Shown here in pieces: positions 1 through 7,677 of a DNA stretch of 64,000 nt. The notes beneath the pieces are model-generated. The model worked only from the letters and a program-made list of their open reading frames with translations, made no database searches and was not told the origin of the DNA. The stretch's first letter is position 1, and each line of letters begins with the position of its first letter. The translations under genes and the position numbers were made by a program. The stretch comes from Bradyrhizobium sp. NAS80.1. GTDB lineage: Bacteria > Pseudomonadota > Alphaproteobacteria > Rhizobiales > Xanthobacteraceae. The DNA lies in contig NZ_LGHL01000065.1 in NCBI RefSeq assembly GCF_001908205.1, positions 21,259-85,258 of the forward strand, read 5' to 3'.

Positions 1-49
1 GCGTCGACGCGGCGAGCACCGCCAGGATGATGGCCTCAATGAGTTCCAC
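1..49 (-). CDS. ABC transporter permease, second subunit (5' end only)
   Basis: Only the first 16 codons lie in the window. Reading leftward from a GTG at 49-47 gives VELIEAIILAVLAAST, the usual opening of the second permease of BMP-family nucleoside/purine ABC transporters. An AGGTGG ribosome site lies just upstream, and the start overlaps the end of the first permease by 14 bp, which implies translational coupling. The function is inferred from position and this short N-terminus; the rest of the gene is outside the window. Confidence 0.6.
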   Translation of the reverse strand, partial: MELIEAIILAVLAAST

Positions 50-1127
50 GGGCCACCTGTCGGTTCGGGAAGACCAGCCTGAAGCGGTAGAGAATGAAGG
101 AATCGCAGGCGAGCACGTAGAACAGCAGAATACCCTGAAAAACCTTGGTGACGTCCAACGGGATCTTCATCGCGATCTGCGCCTGTTCGCCGCCGATAAA
201 GGTCAGTGCAAGGAGAAGGCCCGCAATTAATATTCCAAGCGGGTTCAGCCGGCCGAGGAAGGCAACGATGATCGCGGTAAAACCGTAGCCGGGTGAAATG
301 CCGGGCTGGAGATGTCCGACCGGGCCCGCGACCTCGATGATGCCGGCGAGGCCCGCGAGTGCTCCGGAGATCGCGAAGGTCAGGACGACCAGCTGATCGG
401 CATTGAAGCCGCCGAACCGTGCAGCGCGGGGGGCGGCGCCGACCACGCGGATCTCGAACCCCTTGATGGTCCGTCCGAGCAGGATCGCGGCGGCTGCAAC
501 GACAAGCAGGGCGATGATCGAGCCGAGATGCAGCCGGCCGCCTTCGATCAACAACGGTACCGTTGCGACCGGATCGAATTCGGCCGTGGTCGGGAAGTTG
601 AAGCCGTGCGGATCGCGCCAGGGGCCGCGCACGAGATAGTCGAGGAAGAGATCGGCGACATAGACCAGCATCAGGCTGGTCAGGATCTCGCTGGCGCCGA
701 ACTTCACCTTGCAGATCGCCGGGATCAGCGCATACAGCGCGCCCGCGGCTGCCGCGAGCACCAGCATCGTCGGCAGCACCCAGGCGCCGGCATCGGTGCC
801 CTGTGTCTTTACCGCGATCCAGCTTCCGGCGACCGCGCCGATCAGGAATTGCCCTTCTGCGCCGATATTCCAGGCATTGGCGAGATAGCAGAGCGACAGC
901 CCGATCGCGATCATCACCAGCGGCGTCGCCTTCACAGCGATTTCCTGCAGCGAATAACCGTCAGTCAGGGGCGCGATGAAATAGGCGTGCAGGGCGAGGA
1001 GCGGATTCTTGCCGAGGATCGCGAACAGGATGATCATGGTCGCGATCGTGAGGCCGATCGCGACCAGAGGCGAGACCAGCGCGATCGTGTTGGAGCGCTC
1101 GGCGCGCTTCTCAAGTACCAACTGCAT
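36..1127 (-). CDS. ABC transporter permease (BMP/nucleoside type)
   Basis: Integral membrane permease of a BMP-type (purine nucleoside/simple sugar) ABC importer. The 363-residue protein has many hydrophobic segments and the family region ANAWNIGAEGQFLIGA near residue 85, followed by a segment reading FGASEILTSLMLVYVA. I start it at the ATG at 1127 because an AAGGAGG site lies 6-7 nt upstream; the open frame continues to 1226 but that extension is arginine-rich and lies inside the ATPase gene. It overlaps the ATPase by 17 bp upstream and the second permease downstream, so the three are one leftward operon. Together with the deaminase and amidohydrolase nearby, a purine-related substrate is likely but not proven. 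Confidence 0.88.
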   Translation of the reverse strand: MQLVLEKRAERSNTIALVSPLVAIGLTIATMIILFAILGKNPLLALHAYFIAPLTDGYSLQEIAVKATPLVMIAIGLSLCYLANAWNIGAEGQFLIGAVAGSWIAVKTQGTDAGAWVLPTMLVLAAAAGALYALIPAICKVKFGASEILTSLMLVYVADLFLDYLVRGPWRDPHGFNFPTTAEFDPVATVPLLIEGGRLHLGSIIALLVVAAAAILLGRTIKGFEIRVVGAAPRAARFGGFNADQLVVLTFAISGALAGLAGIIEVAGPVGHLQPGISPGYGFTAIIVAFLGRLNPLGILIAGLLLALTFIGGEQAQIAMKIPLDVTKVFQGILLFYVLACDSFILYRFRLVFPNRQVARGTH

Positions 1128-2703
1128 GCGCGGCCTCCTTCGGCTCCAGCCTGCTGCCGCCCATGAGTAGGCCGAGCTTCTCTCGCGTCGCTTCGCTGGT
1201 CGCGAGCGGAGCGGACAGTCGGCCATGGAACATCACGGCGATGCGGTCGGCGATCTCGGCGAGTTCGTCGAGATCCTGGCTGGTCACGAGCACGGCGGCG
1301 CCCGCGGTTGCCAGATCGAGCAGCGCCTGGCGGATCACGGCGGCGGCGCCGGCATCGACGCCCCAGGTCGGCTGGCACACCACCAGCACCGCCGGATTGC
1401 GCAGGATCTCGCGTCCCACAATGAATTTCTGCAGATTGCCGCCGGAGAGACTCGCAGCTTCCGGATCGCGCTTGGCCTTGCGTACATCGAAGGTTTCGGT
1501 CGCACGGTCCACGGTCTCCAGCGTAGCCGCGGTGTCGATGAAGCCGTGATGGACCATGCCACTGGCGGCATGTCCGGTCAGCAGTGCGTTCTCCGACAGC
1601 TTCATGCGCGGCACGGTGCCGTGGCCCAGCCGCTCCTCGGGCACAAAAGCGGCGCCTAGCTTGCGCCGCTGCGTGATCGAGAGGTGGCCGGCAGCGATGC
1701 CTTCGATCACCACCGTGCCGGGGTCCTGGGACAGACGTTCGCCGGAGAGCGCGGCGAACAGCTCGTCCTGGCCGTTGCCGGCGACGCCGGCGATGCCCAG
1801 GATCTCGCCGCCCTTCAGCTCGAATGAGATGTGCTCGAGCCGCACGCCGTGCGCTTCGCTTGGGGTGAGCGAGAGATCGTTGACGACGAGCCGCGGCACC
1901 GTGGTCTTCCGGTCGGCGGCCGCCGCCTTCACTTCCTTGATCTCGCTGCCGACCATCATGCGCGCAAGCGAGGCGGCGGTCTCGAGCCTTGGATTGCAGG
2001 TCTCGACCTTCTTGCCGCCGCGCAGGATCGTCGCGGTGTCGCAGAGGCGTTTCACCTCCGCGAGCTTGTGGCTGATGTAGAGGATGGCGCGGCCTTCGGC
2101 CTTGAGCCGCTCCAGCACGATGAAGAGTTGGTCTGCTTCCTGCGGCGTCAGCACCGCGGTGGGCTCGTCCAGGATCAGGAATTTCGGATCCTGCATCAGC
2201 GCGCGGACGATCTCGATGCGCTGACGTTCGCCGACGGACAGTTGCCAGACCTCGCGCCTGGGATCGAGCGGCAGCCCATAGGTCTTCGACACCTGTTCGA
2301 GGCGCGCCGACATGTCCTTGAAGGATTCCGTGCGGTCGAGACCGAGTGCAACGTTCTCGGCTACGTTGAGATTGTCGAACAGCGAGAAATGCTGAAACAC
2401 CATGCCGATGCCACGGCTGCGTGCTTCCGACGGACCCGACAGCACGATCGGCGTGCCCTGCCAGCGAATCTCGCCGGCGCTGGGCTGGATCAGCCCGTAG
2501 ATCGCCTTGACCAGCGTCGACTTGCCGGCGCCGTTCTCACCCAGCAGCGCGTGGATCTGCTTCGGCCAGATGTCGATGTCGATGGAGTCGTTGGCGAGGA
2601 AATCGCCATAGTGCTTGGTAAGCCCGATCGCCTGAAGCAGCGGGGACTCGTCGGAATGCAGGCCGTTGGGCGTCGGATCTAACATTCGCTGATGCGCTTG
2701 CAT
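1111..2703 (-). CDS. ABC transporter ATP-binding protein, two-domain (BMP/nucleoside type)
   Basis: Cytoplasmic ATPase with two fused ABC domains, as in the nucleoside (NupA/YufO-like) and sugar importers; 530 residues is normal. Domain 1 has Walker A GENGAGKS at residues 55-62, signature LSVGERQR and Walker B LILDEPTAVLTPQE. Domain 2 has the degenerate P-loop AGVAGNGQDEL and signature LSGGNLQKF, with VCQPTWGVD in place of a canonical Walker B, which is usual for this family. The ATG at 2703 has GAGG 11 nt upstream; a second Met at codon 7 has no ribosome site. It leads the permease operon. No periplasmic BMP lipoprotein gene is in the window; it may lie further left. Confidence 0.92.
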   Translation of the reverse strand: MQAHQRMLDPTPNGLHSDESPLLQAIGLTKHYGDFLANDSIDIDIWPKQIHALLGENGAGKSTLVKAIYGLIQPSAGEIRWQGTPIVLSGPSEARSRGIGMVFQHFSLFDNLNVAENVALGLDRTESFKDMSARLEQVSKTYGLPLDPRREVWQLSVGERQRIEIVRALMQDPKFLILDEPTAVLTPQEADQLFIVLERLKAEGRAILYISHKLAEVKRLCDTATILRGGKKVETCNPRLETAASLARMMVGSEIKEVKAAAADRKTTVPRLVVNDLSLTPSEAHGVRLEHISFELKGGEILGIAGVAGNGQDELFAALSGERLSQDPGTVVIEGIAAGHLSITQRRKLGAAFVPEERLGHGTVPRMKLSENALLTGHAASGMVHHGFIDTAATLETVDRATETFDVRKAKRDPEAASLSGGNLQKFIVGREILRNPAVLVVCQPTWGVDAGAAAVIRQALLDLATAGAAVLVTSQDLDELAEIADRIAVMFHGRLSAPLATSEATREKLGLLMGGSRLEPKEAAHAVGT

Positions 2704-2846
2704 GGGATGAAGTGCCTCAATAGTGGGCTAGTTTGAACCGCCGCGTAAGGTGTGAAAAAGCGTCATCCCTTGCTTAGCTGCACCGAGTCCACGGTCTATA
2801 GTGGTGTTACTGTGAAGTTCTGATCGACGGAGGTCTCACGGCTCGG

Positions 2847-2995
2847 ATGCCGCCGCGCGGGAATGCGCGGCGGCATGTGTGTTTGCGGAGCGAAACGCTG
2901 GCGTAGAGTGGGCAAAGCGAAGCATGCCCACCACTTCTGCTTCTATTTCATTCGGATGGTGGGCACGGCGCAAGGGCGCCTTTGCCCACCCTACG
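2847..2995. repeat. Palindromic intergenic element (two inverted repeats)
   Basis: Two nested hairpin structures fill the gap between the deaminase and the ATPase. The first is a perfect 12-bp stem, ATGCCGCCGCGC at 2847-2858 against its complement at 2865-2876, around a 6-nt loop. The second pairs GTAGAGTGGGCAAAG (from 2903) with CTTTGCCCACCCTAC ending near 2994, with the inner GTGGGCA/TGCCCAC arms repeated. Palindromes of the form GTAGGGTGGGCAAAG...TGCCCACC are, as I remember, scattered through Bradyrhizobium genomes as REP-like units. The remaining sequence from 2704 to 3014 holds no gene; the transporter promoter should be here. Confidence 0.7.
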
Positions 2996-3014
2996 GTACA
3001 GGCTGTTGGGACGC

Positions 3015-3500
3015 CTACTTCGTCCACACGCCATCATGCAGCGCTTCGGCCTCGTCCTCGAGCAGGGGGCCGACGACCCCCGTCGGCCGCTGGCCGCTGG
3101 CAAAGACCTCACGGCACGGCAGGTCGAGCGTAGGGTTTTCAGGATGGTTGCCGGTGACGCCGCGCAGGCGGTGCTCGCTGAGGCCATAGACGACGCGGCC
3201 GATGCCGGCCCAGTAGATCGCGCCGGCGCACATCGCGCAGGGTTCTGCCGAAGAATAGAGCGTGGCCTTCGCCAGCACGTCGCGACCAAGCGTGCGGCAG
3301 GCCAGCGTTGCCGCGAGGCGTTCGGCATGCGCGGTGCCGTCATGATCCGGCATGTAGCCGTTCTCGGTCTCGATCAGCACCTTGCCGTCGGCATCGACGA
3401 CGATGCAGCCGAAGGGATGATTGCCGTGGGTCAGTGAACGCCGGGCGACGGCGAAGGACAGACGCAGGAAATGCTCGTCTCGTCCAGCTGTGCCGCTCAT
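3015..3500 (-). CDS. Nucleoside/purine deaminase (CDA superfamily)
   Basis: Zinc-dependent cytosolic deaminase, 161 residues, of the guanine deaminase/tRNA-adenosine deaminase-like group. The zinc site is intact: HAE at residues 58-60 (zinc His plus the proton-shuttle Glu) and PCAMC at 87-91 with both cysteines. I chose the ATG at 3500, with GGGAG 8-9 nt upstream, over an upstream Met at 3590 that would add 30 low-complexity residues. Placed between a nucleoside-type ABC transporter and an allantoate amidohydrolase-type gene, it most likely deaminates guanine or a related purine. Substrate is inferred from context; cytosine or adenosine derivatives cannot be excluded. Confidence 0.85.
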   Translation of the reverse strand: MSGTAGRDEHFLRLSFAVARRSLTHGNHPFGCIVVDADGKVLIETENGYMPDHDGTAHAERLAATLACRTLGRDVLAKATLYSSAEPCAMCAGAIYWAGIGRVVYGLSEHRLRGVTGNHPENPTLDLPCREVFASGQRPTGVVGPLLEDEAEALHDGVWTK

Positions 3501-3513
3501 CGCCACTCCCTGG

Positions 3514-3835
3514 TCAATGCCCCGCCATGTGCCGGCCGACCACCGTGAGGTCAGCCTCGCTCGTCCGTGCTTCATACACGAATTCGCCATGGAACATCAC
3601 CACCAGCCGATCGGAGAGCTCGAGCAATTCGTCCAAATCCTCGCCGACCAGCAGCACAGCGGCGCCGCGGTTGCGCGCGGCCATGATCTCGGCATGGATC
3701 TGCGCGACTGCCGCGAAATCGAGTCCAAAGCAGGGATGGCGGCGATCAGCACCTCGGCGTCGCCGGCGTGCGGGTCTTGATCTTGTATTGGCGATCTTCT
3801 TCCTGGCGTCGTCGCGGAAGGCGCTGCGATTGAGC
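3514..3835 (-). pseudogene. Relic of an ABC transporter ATPase (C-terminal part)
   Basis: Reading leftward, several frames together spell the C-terminus of a sugar/nucleoside-type ABC ATPase. One frame gives DDARKKIA near 3800, a second gives GDAEVLIAA near 3740, and a third continues from CFGLDFAAVAQI through GAAVLLVGEDLDELLELSD to a stop at 3516-3514 after GRHMAGH. At least two frameshifts separate the pieces and no Walker A or start codon remains. It resembles, but is not a copy of, the tail of the intact ATPase at 1111-2703, so a second transporter of the same class was probably once encoded here. Confidence 0.75.
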
Positions 3836-3845
3836 CACCAGCCAC

Positions 3846-4111
3846 TACTGGCTAAAGGTCGAATATTGCTCAGAAAGATTACTGATTAAATAATAGGCAG
3901 TATCTACTTATTGTATGCAATAGAGTTAAGCAGTCTTAACGGTCTGGGGTGTGCATGGCGAGCGCTAGACGTCCGCCGGCTCCGCGCATTCATGCTAACC
4001 ACGCACTGATTGAGACGGGCGCCAACCCCGGGCGATTTTCGCTGGCACCGAACTTGTATCGATGTTCGTAAGGACGGGGCGCAGTCCCCTCAGGATGGAA
4101 AGCTCGCCGCG
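3846..4111 (+). promoter_or_regulatory. A/T-rich leader upstream of the amidohydrolase
   Basis: From about 3850 to 3950 the base composition falls sharply below that of the neighbours, with stretches such as GATTAAATAATAGG and ACTTATTGTATGCAATAG. No gene is visible. The location between the leftward ABC relic and the rightward amidohydrolase suggests a promoter for the latter; I cannot fix the hexamers. Confidence 0.35.
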
Positions 4112-5386
4112 ATGGGTGCTGGTAACGCCGTTCAAGACGCATCGCTCGGTGAAGAGATCGTGCAGCGGATCAATAAGCTCGCTGCGATCTCGGAAGAGGC
4201 CGGCAAGCTCACCCGCATCTATCTCAGCAAGGAGCTGCGCGAGGCCGCGGACCTCATCCTGAACTGGATGCGCGAGGCCGGCATGAGCGCTCGTCTCGAT
4301 GCGATCGGCAATGTCTGTGGACGCTACGAGGGCGAGCGGCCGGGTGCGCGCTGCCTGATGCTGGGCTCGCACTACGACACAGTGCGCGATGCCGGTAAAT
4401 GGGATGGTCCGCTGGGCGTGATCACCGCGATCGCGTGCGTTGCGGACCTCAATCGCCGCGGCAAGCGCTTGCCGTTTGCGATCGAGGTCGTCGGCTTTGC
4501 CGACGAGGAAGGTGTGCGCTTCGCCTCGACCCTTCTCGGCAGCCGTGCGGTGGCCGGCACTTTTGACGAGGCCGTCCTCAACGCGCGCGACCGCGACGGC
4601 GTGTCGTTGCGCGATGCGCTCGTCACGTTCGGCCTCGAACCCGATCATATCGGCGCGGCGGCGCGGGCCCGGCGCGAGCTGCTGGCCTATCTCGAATTGC
4701 ACATCGAGCAGGGGCCGGTGCTGGAAGCGCAGAACCTGCCCGTCGGCGTGGTCACCGCGATTGCGGGCGCCACACGGCTTGCAGCGCGACTGACCGGCAT
4801 GGCCGGCCACGCCGGCACCGTGCCGATGGCACTCCGGCGTGATGCGCTCGCGGGGGCTGCCGAATGCATCGGCGCAATCGAGCAGTTTTGCCACACCGAC
4901 GAGGGTGGGCTGGTCGGTACCGTCGGCTACATTCAGGCGAGGCCCGGCGCAACCAATGTCATTCCCGGCGAAGTGTCGTTCACCATCGACATGCGCGCGC
5001 CGACCGACATGCACCGCAAGCGTGCGGTGGCCGATGTTGTCAGGCAGATCGAGGCGATCGCAAACCGCCGGCAACTTGCGCTCCAGCTCGACGTCACCCA
5101 CGAGAACCGCACTGTACCTTGCGCGGCCTGGCTGAAGGACCAGATCGCGCAGGCGATCGGAGCGGAGGGTTTTCCCGTATTCGAGCTGCCGAGCGGGGCC
5201 GGGCATGATGGCATGGCGATGATCGATGTCGCCGATGTCGGCATGATCTTCGTTCGTTGCCGCGGCGGCATCAGCCATCATCCGGACGAGCATGTCGAGC
5301 TCGCCGATGCCGACGTCGGTGCGCGGGTGCTGCTGCGGGTGATCGAGAACTTCAGGCCGCGGGAGGACCGCGCCGGCACGAACTGA
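4112..5386 (+). CDS. Zn-dependent M20 amidohydrolase (allantoate amidohydrolase / N-carbamoyl-L-amino-acid hydrolase family)
   Basis: Hydrolyses an amide or ureido bond; family members act on allantoate, ureidoglycine or N-carbamoyl amino acids. About 424 residues, normal for the family. Metal and catalytic motifs are visible: GSHYDTVRDAGKWDGPLGV, FADEEGVRF, HIEQGPVLE, the dimerisation segment around TRLAARLTGMAGHAGTVPM, PSGAGHDGMAM and GGISHHPDEHV. I place the start at the ATG at 4112, giving about 12 residues before the conserved EEIVQRINKLA; the frame is open back to a TTG at 4010. Beside a purine-type transporter and deaminase, allantoate is the likely substrate, completing a purine-to-ammonia route. 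Specificity is inferred. Confidence 0.87.
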   Translation: MGAGNAVQDASLGEEIVQRINKLAAISEEAGKLTRIYLSKELREAADLILNWMREAGMSARLDAIGNVCGRYEGERPGARCLMLGSHYDTVRDAGKWDGPLGVITAIACVADLNRRGKRLPFAIEVVGFADEEGVRFASTLLGSRAVAGTFDEAVLNARDRDGVSLRDALVTFGLEPDHIGAAARARRELLAYLELHIEQGPVLEAQNLPVGVVTAIAGATRLAARLTGMAGHAGTVPMALRRDALAGAAECIGAIEQFCHTDEGGLVGTVGYIQARPGATNVIPGEVSFTIDMRAPTDMHRKRAVADVVRQIEAIANRRQLALQLDVTHENRTVPCAAWLKDQIAQAIGAEGFPVFELPSGAGHDGMAMIDVADVGMIFVRCRGGISHHPDEHVELADADVGARVLLRVIENFRPREDRAGTN

Positions 5387-5488
5387 CTGTCAGGAGCCCG
5401 CAAGTCATCGGGTAGAGACACGAATCAGACTTGGTTAGAATGGTGTCGCCCATCACCGGGATCACGACACATTAGCCGACTGACGCAT

Positions 5489-6862
5489 ATGAACAGCGAC
5501 ATCTCTTTTCCATCGCATCGCGGGAACCGATTTTACCAGGGGACGGCCGCGACCTTCGTCGCCAACGCCATCCAGGCGGTCAATTTTCTCGGCGATCGAT
5601 TCCTGAGGAAGTCGCATCATTCGTCGACGGTCATCGAAGACCTTTACCGGCACTCGATGGACAGCGCCTTTTCGGTGACCGAGGCGTTCCTCGTCACCGG
5701 AGCCCCGCACGCTTCCGCCTATTACCCGCGCGACTTCGCCTGGTTCTATCCCGATGTTCTCGATCCTGAAACCATCATGGATGCGCAGGACGCGGTGCGG
5801 CGGGTGCGCCTGCTCGAAAAGAGCGTTCGGCTGTTGCTGGAGGCCGTTCGCGCTGGCGTCGTCACGACAACCATTGTCCCGGCAGGGCGCGGTCGATATC
5901 TCGGCGTGAACTATTTCTCGCGCCCCTCCGATACGCTGCTCGGCATTCTGGCCGGTCTCCAGCAGATGATCACTGCGGACGAGAGGGCGTCGTCCTATCT
6001 GGCGATGTCACAATGCGCGCATGCCGGCCGCCTGCTGCTGGCCGAATACGGCGTCGACCTGAAGCGCGCAATCCTGCAGCTCACAGGCGAGCTGGAGCCT
6101 TTCGACGCTGACAGGACCAGGTATTTGCTGTGCGATGTCAACGCGCCTCGCTCCGCCGCGACGGATACCCGCGCCGAACGCAGGCGTTTCGTGACCAATG
6201 CCTGCGTCTACACGACCTTCGTGTGGGGCGTGCAGCTCGGGGTCATCGATGAGAATGAGCTGAAGCGGCTAATGGGGCGCGACCTCGCACAGTACAAGAA
6301 GGACCTGCTCCGCCTGTTCGGTAAGGACGGTTATATCAGGCATTCGCTCGATGGTCCGGCAGGTTCGCCGGTGTCCTCGGTTGCTCTGGATTTCGTCAGC
6401 GTGCACCGCGGATTTTGGGATCTGAACGATGCAAGCGAGCGCGCGCTGTTTGCCGCCACGACGGATCTGATCATTGCGGAGCCGCGGTTTCGCGTACCGA
6501 GCACGTTCCACTTCCTGGTGTCCGCGGATAATCCGCGGAACAAGATAATCCACAAGATTGCGGCTCCGGCCTATCAGGGACGTTCCTCCTGGCCGACGTT
6601 CAACGTCGAGTTCGCGGATCGCATGCTGGACTTTGATGAATTCTCGGGAAGCGAGACCTACCGGGGCTGCGCCCAGGGAATTCTGAAAGACATTCGCACC
6701 GCGACCGAGGTTCACGGCGGATATCAGGAACTGATCTCGGAACAGGGTCTGAAATATCGCACCTGGGCCTACAAGGGCGCCGTGGCTCATTCCTGGTTTC
6801 CGCGCTTTCTGTCGGTCTGGAGGAGGGCGTATGGAACGCCGCTCCTCCAGTGGAATGACTGA
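5489..6862 (+). CDS. Protein of unknown function, possible (alpha/alpha)6 six-hairpin fold
   Basis: A 457-residue protein I do not recognise. It has no signal peptide or membrane segment and is rich in aromatic residues. Features such as YYPRDFAWFYPDVL near residue 80, and a C-terminal YRTWAYKGAVAHSWFPRFLSVWRRAYG, recall six-hairpin glycosidases or glycosyl hydrolase-like proteins with helical toroids, but no catalytic signature is certain. The ATG at 5489 has no clear ribosome site. It stands alone between a purine-catabolic gene and a small leftward gene. Codon use looks ordinary for the window. A role in carbohydrate handling is only a guess from aromatic and Arg-Asp patterns. Confidence 0.75.
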   Translation: MNSDISFPSHRGNRFYQGTAATFVANAIQAVNFLGDRFLRKSHHSSTVIEDLYRHSMDSAFSVTEAFLVTGAPHASAYYPRDFAWFYPDVLDPETIMDAQDAVRRVRLLEKSVRLLLEAVRAGVVTTTIVPAGRGRYLGVNYFSRPSDTLLGILAGLQQMITADERASSYLAMSQCAHAGRLLLAEYGVDLKRAILQLTGELEPFDADRTRYLLCDVNAPRSAATDTRAERRRFVTNACVYTTFVWGVQLGVIDENELKRLMGRDLAQYKKDLLRLFGKDGYIRHSLDGPAGSPVSSVALDFVSVHRGFWDLNDASERALFAATTDLIIAEPRFRVPSTFHFLVSADNPRNKIIHKIAAPAYQGRSSWPTFNVEFADRMLDFDEFSGSETYRGCAQGILKDIRTATEVHGGYQELISEQGLKYRTWAYKGAVAHSWFPRFLSVWRRAYGTPLLQWND

Positions 6863-6896
6863 TCCATAGCGTCAGGTGAGTGATCCGTCCGGCCCG

Positions 6897-7118
6897 TTAC
6901 GCCACGAGATCCAGTAGCCGGCACGATCCACGTACCAGCACCTTGCGTCCCGTTGGCGTCATCGCAGGCACGCCGTCGTCAATGACAACGAGGCCGAGCT
7001 TGACGAGGGTTTCGACGAGATAGGCCTTCGAGAGGCGACCGTTTGGCAACGGGTTGCGAAGCGCCTTCAGCGCTTCCCATTGATCGTGCGAAAGATTGAA
7101 GTCGACGTCGTCGTTCAT
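6897..7118 (-). CDS. Small hypothetical protein, winged-helix-like
   Basis: A 73-residue protein without a recognisable family name. Start ATG at 7118 is preceded by TTGAGG at about 5 nt spacing. The order helix (SHDQWEALKALRNP), helix (SKAYLVETLVKLGLV) and beta hairpin (MTPTGRKVLVRG) looks like a compact winged-helix domain similar to those that recognise DNA. It is monocistronic and convergent with the gene ending at 6862. Confidence 0.65.
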   Translation of the reverse strand: MNDDVDFNLSHDQWEALKALRNPLPNGRLSKAYLVETLVKLGLVVIDDGVPAMTPTGRKVLVRGSCRLLDLVA

Positions 7119-7470
7119 GTTGCCTCAAGCGATAGTACCGTTCGCGCGCCCCTGTTAGCGGCGCTGCATGAAGACCATGCGACGACAATGAGTCAGGAGT
7201 TCGGTGATCTGTTTGGAACGTCTCTTCACAAATTGCCGCACTCTGTTGCGCCACAAGAGTTAAGATCGCTCGCGGACGAGTATCGTCCCGGTCTCTGATC
7301 ACTAATTGATGATTTCCAGTTGATGCTGCACTGCGAACTGCCGCAGTGCACGGGAAGCGCCGTTGTCCCATTCTGCGTCGCGATATGTACAGAAATGATG
7401 AGACGAGACGTTCAGGACTCTGTTAGGTTGGCTGGTGGGGAATGACTTCACACGACAGGAGTGTGAGTGC
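7119..7470. other. Intergenic stretch without a convincing gene
   Basis: About 350 nt separate two small divergent genes. I see short open frames on the plus strand that lack a ribosome site and protein-like composition. No hairpin terminator or repeated motif stands out; promoters for the flanking divergent genes presumably lie here. Confidence 0.4.
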
Positions 7471-7641
7471 ATGAACAGGCTGGTGGAAATTCGCAGTCAG
7501 GAATCCCTTTGCCGTGAGCGTGCCGCGCTGGATTCGGAGCGCCGGGCGTTCTGGCTTGCGCAAGCCCAGGAATGGGAACAGCGCGCGCTCGACGAAATCG
7601 CGTATCACTTTCGGGAGTGCCATCCCGCGCAGGCGAACTGA
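7471..7641 (+). CDS. Small hypothetical protein
   Basis: A 56-residue protein starting MNRLVEIRSQESLC, with an alternating charged/aliphatic pattern and WLAQAQEWEQRALDEIAYHF that predicts a long amphipathic helix. The ATG at 7471 has CAGGAG about 9 nt upstream; an in-frame GTG at 7435 has no such site. I believe proteins of this kind (short, helical, with RRAFWLAQAQEWEQRA) are common in Bradyrhizobium, but no function is known to me. Confidence 0.65.
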   Translation: MNRLVEIRSQESLCRERAALDSERRAFWLAQAQEWEQRALDEIAYHFRECHPAQAN

Positions 7642-7677
7642 GCGCCGCCTGACGCAGCAGCGGGCGTGATCGCTGCT

